Source: Candidatus Desantisbacteria bacterium CG2_30_40_21 (GTDB lineage Bacteria > UBA9089 > CG2-30-40-21). Taken from it: a DNA stretch of 5,951 nucleotides. A model generated the notes under the pieces. The model was not told the origin of the DNA, ran no database searches, and saw only the letters and a list, made by a program, of their open reading frames with translations. Made by a program: the position numbers and the translations under genes. The DNA is taken from positions 1 through 5,951 of the forward strand of contig MNYI01000048.1 in the NCBI GenBank assembly GCA_001873945.1, read 5' to 3'. This document shows positions 1 to 5,822 of this stretch, one piece after another. Position 1 is the first letter of the stretch. Each line of letters begins with the position of its first letter.

Positions 1-2
1 AT

Positions 3-7
3 CTCCT
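3..7 (-). promoter_or_regulatory. Ribosome binding site of a gene leaving the left edge
   Basis: On the minus strand the last bases read ATGAGGAGAT. AGGAG at 3-7 is a good Shine-Dalgarno sequence and its start codon would lie a few bases beyond the window. The ATG at 8-10 has no ribosome binding site of its own and is probably not the start. Nothing can be said about the product. Confidence 0.5.
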
Positions 8-36
8 CATTATTGTAATGTCTCAGGAATAAACAA

Positions 37-65
37 ATATTATCATACAATTCTTCTCTTGTCAA
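37..65 (-). promoter_or_regulatory. Sigma-70-type promoter for a gene off the left edge
   Basis: Read on the minus strand, a perfect TTGACA -35 box (60-65) is followed by a 17-base spacer and TAATAT (37-42). A TGA just ahead of the -10 box (43-45) fits an extended -10. The hexamer spacing is ideal, and a ribosome binding site lies about 30 bases downstream, so the two support each other. The promoter would drive a minus-strand gene that starts beyond base 1. It lies downstream of uvrD on the same strand, so that gene probably does not depend on uvrD transcription. Confidence 0.6.
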
Positions 66-169
66 GAAAGAAACAGGCAATATCAGCAATTCTCATTATG
101 TATGGCAAAACTTATGTTCAAAGGGGAATAAGGGAATAGAGGAGATGGTGTCGATTATCAACAGAATTG

Positions 170-234
170 TCGGTAGGACAGGCATTTCTGCCTGTCCTGT
201 TGCAGATGACAGGCAAGAATGCCTGTCCTACCGA
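170..234. repeat. Nested palindrome (hairpin whose arms are also hairpins)
   Basis: The arms 170-196 and 208-234 are reverse complements over about 27 bases with two mismatches, around an 11-base loop. Each arm is itself palindromic: GGACAGGCA/TGCCTGTCC at 176-184/189-197 and GACAGGCA/TGCCTGTC at 208-215/220-227, each with a four-base loop. The element can therefore form one long hairpin or two short ones, as REP/BIME-like elements do. It lies 20 bases beyond the uvrD stop codon and before the promoter of the next minus-strand gene. It could protect or end the uvrD message, but no T tract follows on the minus strand, so a simple intrinsic terminator is not supported. Confidence 0.75.
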
Positions 235-253
235 TTAATCTCCATATCTCCCC

Positions 254-2125
254 CTACCTTATCCCTGCCTCCAATATAAAACATGAAGGCATACCCGTAC
301 CATAGCCGTAGAGTTTTCTGGATGAGGCAGCGGTCATAAGCAGCTTTTCCTTTGCTCTGGTCATCCCCACATAACAGAGTCTGCGTTCTTCTTCAATATT
401 ATCACTATTCAATGAATTTATGTGTGGGAACAATCCTTCTTCCATCCCGGTCAAAAAGACATAAGGAAACTCCAGCCCTTTAACATTGTGGAGAGTCATC
501 AGGGTAACACAAGAGCTATCATCCCACAAATCAATATTTGCTACCAGAGAGATACTTCCCAGAAAATCCTCCAGCCCAATACCCTGCTCCTTGCTTTCAA
601 ATTCTACAGCAACATTTACTAATTCCTTTATATTTTCTATCCTATCCTTGTCTTCCTCTGTTTTTTCTTGCTTAAGGCTTTCCAGATACCCGGAATCTAA
701 TAGGAGCATGTTTAATAACTTAGAGATAGACATCGTATCCTTGATAGCCATAAATTTCTTTATTAGTTTTATAAATCTTTCCACAGCCTTTACTTGTGTA
801 TCAGACAGTGTGTCAATCAATTCTGCCTTCTCCATTGCCTCAAACAAATGAAGATTATTGATAGTAGCATATTTTTCTAATTTCTCAACAAGGCTGGCAC
901 CAATCTTTCTTGAGGGCACATTTACAATCCTTTTTAAGGCAACAGCGTCCAGAGGATTAACAATAATCTTCAGATATGACAGAATATCCTTTATCTCCTT
1001 GCGACTATAAAAGCTCATCCCACCAACAATGGTGTAGGGAATATTAGCCATCCTGAAGGCATCCTCCAACACCCTTGATTGGGCATTAACCCGATAAAGC
1101 ACGACAAAATCGATGAGTTTCCTGTTTTCTCTGCTCATTGCCTCAGAGATTGTCCTTACTACAAAATTTGCTTCATCGTGTTCATTGCGAAGCAAGCGAA
1201 ATTCTACCTTTGCACCTACTGTCTTTTCTGTCCAGAGTTGCTTGCCCTTGCGATTACGATTGAATTCAATGACTCGATTGGCTGTATCAAGGATGGGTTT
1301 GGTTGAACGATAGTTTTGTTCAAGTCGAACGGTTTTGATAGACGGATAATCTTTTTCAAAATTCAGGATATTGCTGATATCTGCACCACGAAAACCATAA
1401 ATCGACTGATCATCATCTCCAACCACGCATATATTGTGATGCTTTTCAGCCAGCATTCGAATTAACAGATACTGAGAATAGTTTGTATCCTGATATTCAT
1501 CCACCATGAGATAATTGAATCTGGTTTGATAATGGCTTAAAACTTGAGGTGATTCCTGAAATAAGTGGATGGTTTTCATAATAATGTCATCAAAATCAAG
1601 CCCATTATGCTTTTCCAATTGTTCCTGATAGAGTTTATAGCAATTCAACATTCTTTCTTCCCAGAAATTGATAGGTTTATGGTTACTTGGTGTCTGCATT
1701 TTATTCTTGCACTGACTGATAAATGAGCCCACAGAGTTTGGTTTTACATCATAATTTGTTTCTTTCAAAACAGCCTTGACCACAGTAGACTTATCTGATT
1801 CATCATAAATGGTAAAGTTTTTTTTAGGATAGTGAGCCCTTAAAATTCTTAAGGAGGCAGAATGGAATGTATTTATCCATAAGCCATTAATATCCATTGT
1901 TTCATTAAATTGTTCTATCCTTTTTTTCATTTCCGCAGCCGCTTTATTGGTAAAGGTAACGGCGAGTATGTGTTTAGGTGATATGCCCTGGCTTAAGAGA
2001 TGTGCAATACGATAAATAATCACCCTTGTTTTGCCTGACCCAGCACCAGCTAAGACCAGAATCGGTCCATTGATGTGTGTTACAGCATCCCTCTGTTGAG
2101 GGTTTAATCCCTGCAAAATATCCAT
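254..2125 (-). CDS. uvrD: UvrD/PcrA-family superfamily 1 DNA helicase, short C terminus
   Basis: This is an ATP-driven 3'-5' DNA helicase of the UvrD/PcrA/Rep family (623 residues); members act in nucleotide excision and mismatch repair and clear proteins from DNA. All family motifs are visible: Q motif LNPQQRDAV (7-15), Walker A AGAGSGKT (26-33), motif Ia VTFTNKAAAEM (56-66), motif II VDEYQDTN (208-215), motif III GDDDQSIYGFRGA (236-248), motif IV LEQNYRS (268-274), then motif V HNVKGLEF and motif VI YVGMTRAKEKL near the C terminus. The start at 2125 is chosen because AAGGGAG (2133-2139) lies seven bases upstream and the conserved fold begins at once. The frame stays open upstream to 2287, but those 54 codons translate repeat-like DNA and have no ribosome binding site. 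The protein ends soon after motif VI, about 100 residues shorter than E. coli UvrD, and lacks the Tudor-like tail. PcrA or a Rep-like role cannot be excluded. Confidence 0.95.
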   Translation of the reverse strand: MDILQGLNPQQRDAVTHINGPILVLAGAGSGKTRVIIYRIAHLLSQGISPKHILAVTFTNKAAAEMKKRIEQFNETMDINGLWINTFHSASLRILRAHYPKKNFTIYDESDKSTVVKAVLKETNYDVKPNSVGSFISQCKNKMQTPSNHKPINFWEERMLNCYKLYQEQLEKHNGLDFDDIIMKTIHLFQESPQVLSHYQTRFNYLMVDEYQDTNYSQYLLIRMLAEKHHNICVVGDDDQSIYGFRGADISNILNFEKDYPSIKTVRLEQNYRSTKPILDTANRVIEFNRNRKGKQLWTEKTVGAKVEFRLLRNEHDEANFVVRTISEAMSRENRKLIDFVVLYRVNAQSRVLEDAFRMANIPYTIVGGMSFYSRKEIKDILSYLKIIVNPLDAVALKRIVNVPSRKIGASLVEKLEKYATINNLHLFEAMEKAELIDTLSDTQVKAVERFIKLIKKFMAIKDTMSISKLLNMLLLDSGYLESLKQEKTEEDKDRIENIKELVNVAVEFESKEQGIGLEDFLGSISLVANIDLWDDSSCVTLMTLHNVKGLEFPYVFLTGMEEGLFPHINSLNSDNIEEERRLCYVGMTRAKEKLLMTAASSRKLYGYGTGMPSCFILEAGIR

Positions 2126-2132
2126 AATCTTT

Positions 2133-2139
2133 CTCCCTT
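2133..2139 (-). promoter_or_regulatory. Ribosome binding site fixing the uvrD start
   Basis: On the minus strand AAGGGAG is followed by seven bases and the ATG at 2125-2123. This decides between the 623-residue helicase and the longer open frame beginning at 2287. Confidence 0.8.
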
Positions 2140-2152
2140 GTGTTATGTAACT

Positions 2153-2253
2153 GTAACTACTTAGGCGCAAAGCAAAGCAGAATCGTTTCAAAAGTTTTTT
2201 CCTACTTTGTGCCTTTGGTACTCTGTGCCCTCTGTGCCTACCTGAATAGTTAC
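2153..2253. repeat. Repeat-like module in the uvrD leader
   Basis: This 101-base block is bounded by a 7-base inverted repeat, GTAACTA (2153-2159) and TAGTTAC (2247-2253). Inside, AGGCGCAAAG (2163-2172) can pair with CTTTGTGCCT (2205-2214) with one G-U pair. TGTGCC occurs three times in the same orientation (2208-2213, 2224-2229, 2233-2238). Low-complexity 'CACAGAG/GGCACAAAG' sequence of this kind is, from memory, scattered between genes of many uncultivated bacteria. It lies in the 5' leader of uvrD and breaks any coding reading of the upstream open frame. Confidence 0.5.
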
Positions 2254-2255
2254 CA

Positions 2256-2281
2256 TTAATGATACCATGAATTATCATTAA
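2256..2281. promoter_or_regulatory. Dyad-symmetric operator candidate between divergent genes
   Basis: TTAATGATA (2256-2264) and TATCATTAA (2273-2281) are perfect 9-base inverted arms around an 8-base centre. Each arm contains TATCAT, which can serve as a -10 box. On the minus strand TTGCAT (2282-2287), 17 bases, then TATCAT (2259-2264) is a weak uvrD promoter candidate. On the plus strand TTACCA (2250-2255), 17 bases, then TATCAT (2273-2278) is another. The dyad could bind a dimeric regulator or simply be an A+T-rich hairpin. No specific regulator is recognised. Confidence 0.35.
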
Positions 2282-2300
2282 ATGCAATTAGAATTTTCGG

Positions 2301-2334
2301 GGGAGGAGAGCAGATGGAACAAAAAAATGTTTGA
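2301..2334 (+). other. Orphan ribosome binding site with a six-codon frame
   Basis: A strong purine-rich site (GGGAGGAGAG, 2301-2310) is followed at normal distance by ATG (2314), five further codons (E-Q-K-N-V) and TGA (2332-2334). The site is better than the one used by the following CBS-PAS gene, yet the frame closes at once. It may be a chance purine run, a leader peptide on a transcript from the weak promoter near 2250-2278, or the remnant of a lost gene start. It lies upstream of the main promoter at 2351, so it would not be on that transcript. Confidence 0.2.
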
Positions 2335-2350
2335 TATGCAAAAAAAGTGC

Positions 2351-2378
2351 TTGACATCTTATTTTTTTATGCTATACT
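2351..2378 (+). promoter_or_regulatory. Strong sigma-70-type promoter for the CBS-PAS and rho genes
   Basis: A perfect TTGACA -35 box (2351-2356), a 16-base T-rich spacer and TATACT (2373-2378) preceded by TGC give an extended -10 promoter. Transcription should begin near 2385, leaving a leader of about 130 bases before the GTG start at 2514. A 10-base inverted repeat, ATGTTTGATA (2327-2336) and TATCAAACAT (2387-2396), brackets the promoter and could be an operator pair. No other equally good promoter is seen before rho, so rho is probably also read from here. Confidence 0.75.
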
Positions 2379-2393
2379 CTTATTAGTATCAAA

Positions 2394-2434
2394 CATCAGC
2401 TATCAGCCATCAGTTATCAGCCTTAGCCATCAGC
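2394..2434 (+). repeat. ATCAGC heptad repeat in a C-rich, G-poor leader
   Basis: Consecutive units CATCAGC, TATCAGC, CATCAGT, TATCAGC, a shortened CTTAGC and CATCAGC run head to tail. Together with the following bases to 2456, the 63-base stretch has 22 C and only 7 G on the transcribed-sense strand. It forms the first half of the leader and contains no ATG. Such ATCAGC runs occur as dispersed repeats in other genomes, from memory. The composition and regular pyrimidine-C spacing also resemble a Rho loading (rut) site, which is notable in front of rho. Confidence 0.7.
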
Positions 2435-2513
2435 CTTTATACCCATTACCCTTAGCAGAAGATTTGGGATCAGGTCTAACCCAACTCTTTCTTATTGTAG
2501 GAGTTATAGCCTT

Positions 2514-3182
2514 GTGAGAGAAAGCGGGAAGAAAGAGAGTGCAGCTAAATCAAATATCACTAAATCAGATATCTTAGGTTTTTTTTATCGATATCCCATT
2601 CGAGCAATTCCTGTCATGGAGAAGAAAAAGATAATAGGTATTCTTTTGAAGGATACCTTGACTGCAAGATCAAGTACCATATCTGAATTAAATGTCCCCA
2701 TGAAAAAAGTAATTTCAGAGCATTTAATTCCTGTTGATACCCAAAAGGATTATCATGCGTTGCAAAATCTGCTTCAAAACTTCAAAAAGGTAAAGACAAT
2801 TCCTGCTTTGGATCAACAAGGAAGGTTAGTAGCAACCTTAAGTAAATCGGATCTTATTTGCCTATGGGAAGACCATCCTTTGATGCGTGAATTGGAATGG
2901 AAGAGATTGTTTGATGGATTTTCTTATACTGTAATTATTACAGATGAAAAGGGTTACATTGAATACACCAATCCAGCGTTTTCAGATATAATTATTATTG
3001 GTCGGGGCAAAAAGATACACGGCAAACTCATTACAGATGTGCTTGCAGGCATTCCTTTGATGCAGGGGACTCCTGTGATTGGACAGCTAATGGTCATAGA
3101 TGGAGAGGATTTTATCTGTGATGCCATGCCTATGAACCATGGCGGAAATGGGGTTGTGTATCTTATCAGGGCGAGTAGATGA
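2514..3182 (+). CDS. CBS-PAS domain protein, putative small-molecule sensor
   Basis: This 222-residue, probably soluble protein has no signal peptide or membrane segment. Residues 16-50 look like the second half of a CBS motif (IRAIPVMEKKKIIGILLKDTL). Residues 56-118 resemble a complete CBS motif ending TIPALDQQGRLVATLSKSDLI. Residues 127-222 resemble a PAS domain (TVIITDEKGYIEYTNPAF). CBS pairs often bind adenine nucleotides and PAS domains bind ligands or partners, so a sensing role is inferred. No kinase, GGDEF, AAA+ or DNA-binding output is visible. CBS-PAS modules are known at the N terminus of some sigma-54 activators, so this may be a stand-alone or cut-down relative. GTG at 2514 is chosen because TAGGAG (2498-2503) lies ten bases upstream; the next in-frame ATG (codon 35) would cut into the CBS region. 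Tandem stops TGA TAG end it, 94 bases before rho, and the two probably share a transcript. Confidence 0.75.
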   Translation: MRESGKKESAAKSNITKSDILGFFYRYPIRAIPVMEKKKIIGILLKDTLTARSSTISELNVPMKKVISEHLIPVDTQKDYHALQNLLQNFKKVKTIPALDQQGRLVATLSKSDLICLWEDHPLMRELEWKRLFDGFSYTVIITDEKGYIEYTNPAFSDIIIIGRGKKIHGKLITDVLAGIPLMQGTPVIGQLMVIDGEDFICDAMPMNHGGNGVVYLIRASR

Positions 3183-3276
3183 TAGAGCATGTGTGGATAA
3201 TCAACGCAAGCTTGAGTATATTAAACATAGCTGCCAGGAGATGGACAGCAATATTAAAATAGGAGATGAAAAAAAG

Positions 3277-4551
3277 ATGATAGATGGATATGAAAGATTA
3301 GATGTTAAAGAACTTCAAGATAAGACTATTTCAGAATTGATTGAGCTTGCCCATGAGGTGAAGATTGAAGGGGCAAGTGGGATGAAAAAGCAGGAACTTA
3401 TCTTTGCTATCCTGCAGGCTCAAGCTGAGGCACAGGGACAACTTTTTGGACAAGGGGTTTTAGAGGTATTGCTTGATGGCTATGGCTTTCTGCGGTCTCC
3501 AAGCTATAACTACCTTCCAAGTGCAGATGATATCTATGTTTCCCCATCACAGATTAGAAAATTCAGCCTTCATACCGGGGATACTGTTTCTGGTCAGATT
3601 CGTTCCCCAAAGGAAAGTGAGAAATTTTTTGCCTTGCTCAGGGTTGAGGCTGTAAATTATGATGAGCCTATCATTGCTTCTCAAAGGATACTGTTTGATA
3701 ATCTGACCCCACTTTATCCTCTGGAAAAGATAAACTTAGAAAGAGAGCCAAAGGAGATGTCCATGCGGGTTATGGATATGCTTACCCCAATTGGCAAGGG
3801 ACAAAGGGGATTGATTGTAGCACCACCCAGAACAGGAAAAACCGTGTTGCTTCAAAAATTAGCCAATAGTATTACTACAAATCATCCAGAGATTAAACTG
3901 ATTATTCTTCTCATTGATGAGCGACCTGAAGAGGTTACTGATATGGCACGGTCTGTAAACGCTGAGGTGATTAGTTCAACCTTTGATGAACTACCTCAAC
4001 GACATGTTCAGGTAGCAGATATGGTGATTGAAAAGGCGAAAAGGCTTGTAGAGCATAAACATGATGTGGTTATCCTTTTAGATAGTATTACCCGTCTTGC
4101 CCGAGCACATAATCAAGTCTGTCCTACATCCGGGAAGGTGCTTTCCGGCGGGGTAGATTCAAATGCCTTGCATCGTCCCAAGAGATTTTTTGGAGCAGCA
4201 AGAAATATAGAAGAGGGTGGCAGCTTAACCATTATTGCTACTGCTCTTGTTGATACCGGCAGCCGTATGGATGAGGTTATATTCGAGGAATTCAAGGGGA
4301 CAGGTAATATGGAGGTTCTGCTTGACAGATCGCTGGTAGATAAAAGACTGTTTCCCGCTATTAATATCCTTAAGTCCGGGACAAGGAAGGAAGAGCTTTT
4401 GTTGAATGAGGAAACCCTGGCCAAGGTATGGGTATTACGAAAGGTTCTCAGTAATATGAGCCCAATAGAAAGCATGGAATTGATTCTGGATAAGATGAAG
4501 ACAACTAAGGGAAACAAGGAATTTTTAATGGCTATAAATGTTGGGTCATGA
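3277..4551 (+). CDS. rho: Transcription termination factor Rho
   Basis: Rho is a hexameric, ATP-driven RNA translocase that loads on C-rich nascent RNA and releases RNA polymerase. The 424-residue product matches E. coli Rho (419) from end to end. It has an N-terminal Rho_N helical domain (about 8-50), an RNA-binding OB fold with DGYGFLRS (67-74) and DDIYVSPSQIRKF (84-96), Walker A APPRTGKT (182-189), LLIDERPEEVTDM (211-223) and Walker B VVILLDSITRLARA (264-277). The Q-loop is TSGKVLSGGVD (284-294), followed by HRPKRFFGAARN and EEFKGTGN. ATG 3277 is preferred: AGGAG (3261-3265) lies 11 bases upstream and the length fits. The frame is open back to 3139 inside the CBS-PAS gene, and ATG 3241 has AGGAG directly abutting it, too close to work well. 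It is probably cotranscribed with the CBS-PAS gene; autoregulation through the leader is possible. Confidence 0.97.
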   Translation: MIDGYERLDVKELQDKTISELIELAHEVKIEGASGMKKQELIFAILQAQAEAQGQLFGQGVLEVLLDGYGFLRSPSYNYLPSADDIYVSPSQIRKFSLHTGDTVSGQIRSPKESEKFFALLRVEAVNYDEPIIASQRILFDNLTPLYPLEKINLEREPKEMSMRVMDMLTPIGKGQRGLIVAPPRTGKTVLLQKLANSITTNHPEIKLIILLIDERPEEVTDMARSVNAEVISSTFDELPQRHVQVADMVIEKAKRLVEHKHDVVILLDSITRLARAHNQVCPTSGKVLSGGVDSNALHRPKRFFGAARNIEEGGSLTIIATALVDTGSRMDEVIFEEFKGTGNMEVLLDRSLVDKRLFPAINILKSGTRKEELLLNEETLAKVWVLRKVLSNMSPIESMELILDKMKTTKGNKEFLMAINVGS

Positions 4552-4570
4552 TGAATGCTTAGGAGTCAAG

Positions 4571-4678
4571 AAAAAAATAAGTTGTACACCAAGAGTCAAT
4601 TAAGACGCTTGGATAGCAAGGCGCGAGAAGCGAGCATACTACTGTATGTATACTCAAGTGAGGCATAAATTGAGTATA
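4571..4678. repeat. Repeat-like hairpin cluster between rho and nadK
   Basis: Between the converging rho and nadK genes lie several inverted repeats. CCAAG-A-GTC pairs with GAC-G-CTTGG (4589-4597/4604-4612, one mismatch, six-base loop). CATAC pairs with GTATG (4635-4639/4644-4648). TATACTCA pairs with TGAGTATA (4649-4656/4671-4678, 14-base loop). The phrase GGATAGCAAGGCGCGAG resembles, from memory, dispersed intergenic elements of Gram-negative bacteria. Read on the minus strand, the first hairpin is followed after 11 bases by seven Ts (4571-4577), so the block may help end nadK transcription. The gap is too long for a textbook terminator. No clear intrinsic terminator follows rho. Confidence 0.5.
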
Positions 4679-4733
4679 GCCATCAGGGGGTGACATTATT
4701 GTAGCGGGTAGAGCAGGAGGCTTACGCCCCTGT

Positions 4734-4749
4734 TTCCTCTTAAGAGGAA
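4734..4749. repeat. Perfect 16-base palindrome
   Basis: TTCCTCTTAAGAGGAA reads the same on both strands, with no loop. It lies 33 bases beyond the 3' end of nadK. Its unspaced symmetry suits a dimeric DNA-binding protein more than an RNA hairpin, but its place between two converging 3' ends gives no promoter for it to control. A weaker CAGGGG/CCCCTG pair (4684-4689/4727-4732) lies just to its left. Confidence 0.4.
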
Positions 4750-4781
4750 TTGCTCAATTGTCTGACCCCGATTGTCCCTTG

Positions 4782-5642
4782 TTAATTCATAATCCCTCCA
4801 CCCCATTTCAGCTTATTTCTCAGCACTTCATAAAATCCACATTGCTGGGGTTTGATAAGGCATATCTCTTCTTCTGCCCTTTCTATTTCAATTTTGTCAG
4901 CAAATTCCAGCGAATATGTTTGTTGTCCATCAATAGTTAATATAGATTGACCTGATGAGATTATTTCAATGATTATTTTAGAGTTTTCAGGAATAATCAT
5001 TGGTCTGGCTGTCAGGGTATGGGGACAGACAGGGGTAAGCATCAATACTTTCATCCGTGGCACAACAATAGTACCGCCGGCAGCTAAGGAATAACCCGTT
5101 GAACCGGTTGGGGTTGAGATAATAAGTCCATCAGCACGATATGTAGTTAAATATTCAGCATCAATAAAAACTTTAAGATTAACCATTCGTGCTATTTCGC
5201 TTTCAGCAACAACTGCCTCATTTAATGCCTTGAATGTAGTCAGAGTAGCTGTCTGTCTTATTATCTTTATGCTTAACATCATCCGTTTTTCAATCTGATA
5301 ATGTCCAAGCAAGATATTTGTCAGGGCAGAATACAATCCCTCTTCCGTAACCTCTGTAAGAAAACCAAGGCTGCCAAGGTTTATGCCCAGAATTGGTATG
5401 CTTTTCCCCTCAATCATCCGTACTGTATGAAGCAATGTACCATCGCCACCCATGGCAAGAATCAGGTCAACCCTTTGCATTTCTATTGAGTCAACACCCA
5501 ATTTTTCATAACTCATAGCAGTAGCTGCTTCCATATCCATGACTAAACGATGCTCCCCATTTTTTGTCAGGAATGAAATAACCTCTCTGGCTACCCTGAA
5601 GACATCGGGTCTTTTAATATTAATAATTAAGCCAATCTTCAT
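4782..5642 (-). CDS. nadK: NAD kinase (ATP-NAD/polyphosphate-NAD kinase family)
   Basis: NadK phosphorylates NAD+ at the 2' position to give NADP+, the only known route to NADP, in the cytoplasm. The 286-residue length is typical. Signature motifs appear in order: GGDGTLL (65-71) with its catalytic Asp, GINLGSLGFLTE (86-97), LNEAVV (140-145, the NAD-binding Asn-Glu), YRADGLIISTPTGSTGYSLAAGG (residues 168-190) and the LTPVCPHTLTARP segment in the C-terminal half. The start at 5642 is fixed by AGGAGGA (5651-5657) eight bases upstream, and the first residues MKIGLIINIKRPD match the usual nucleotide-binding opening. Stop TAA at 4784-4782. It stands alone, converging on rho and divergent from the gene at the right edge. 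No clear -35/-10 pair is seen; TACAAT on the minus strand (5788-5793) is the best -10 candidate but lacks a good -35. Confidence 0.96.
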   Translation of the reverse strand: MKIGLIINIKRPDVFRVAREVISFLTKNGEHRLVMDMEAATAMSYEKLGVDSIEMQRVDLILAMGGDGTLLHTVRMIEGKSIPILGINLGSLGFLTEVTEEGLYSALTNILLGHYQIEKRMMLSIKIIRQTATLTTFKALNEAVVAESEIARMVNLKVFIDAEYLTTYRADGLIISTPTGSTGYSLAAGGTIVVPRMKVLMLTPVCPHTLTARPMIIPENSKIIIEIISSGQSILTIDGQQTYSLEFADKIEIERAEEEICLIKPQQCGFYEVLRNKLKWGGGIMN

Positions 5643-5650
5643 CTGAAAAA

Positions 5651-5657
5651 TCCTCCT
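5651..5657 (-). promoter_or_regulatory. Ribosome binding site of nadK
   Basis: AGGAGGA on the minus strand, eight bases before the ATG at 5642, is close to the full anti-Shine-Dalgarno complement and fixes the nadK start. Upstream in the same leader, CAAGCC (5668-5673) and GGCTTG (5687-5692) form a 6-base stem with a 13-base loop. It is too far from the site to mask it directly. Confidence 0.8.
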
Positions 5658-5822
5658 GATGTTGGTTCAAGCCTGTCAGTCTGTTTGGCTTGTTCTCTTG
5701 ACGACGCTTACTAGTGGAAAATGGGGACAGCACCAATACTGTTCGGAATGATTTGGCACGATTCTTGCTTGTGTTGCAAAACAAAGCATTGTAAGCCATT
5801 GAAAATAAATAGAAGAAAATTC

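Noticed and set aside
486..1313. Several plus-strand open frames within uvrD
   Set aside because: They are antisense to conserved helicase motifs and have no family resemblance; shadows of the real gene.
2126..2287. N-terminal extension of the helicase to ATG 2287
   Set aside because: The extra 54 codons translate repeat-like DNA, and AAGGGAG at 2133-2139 points to the start at 2125.
3139..3276. Longer Rho starting at 3139 or 3241
   Set aside because: 3139 lies inside the CBS-PAS gene with no ribosome binding site. At 3241 the AGGAG directly abuts the ATG. The product from 3277 matches the normal Rho length.
3820..3843. Rho Walker A reads PPRTGKT where E. coli has PPKAGKT
   Set aside because: The catalytic GKT is intact and R/T at these two positions is, to my knowledge, common in Rho from other phyla.
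4113..4517. 134-codon open frame antisense to rho
   Set aside because: It is a shadow of the strongly conserved rho coding strand. Its protein is low in recognisable features and it has no ribosome binding site.
5010..5040. GGGGACAG phrase inside nadK as a possible element end
   Set aside because: It encodes the native LTPVCPH segment of NAD kinase, so no insertion is needed to explain it.
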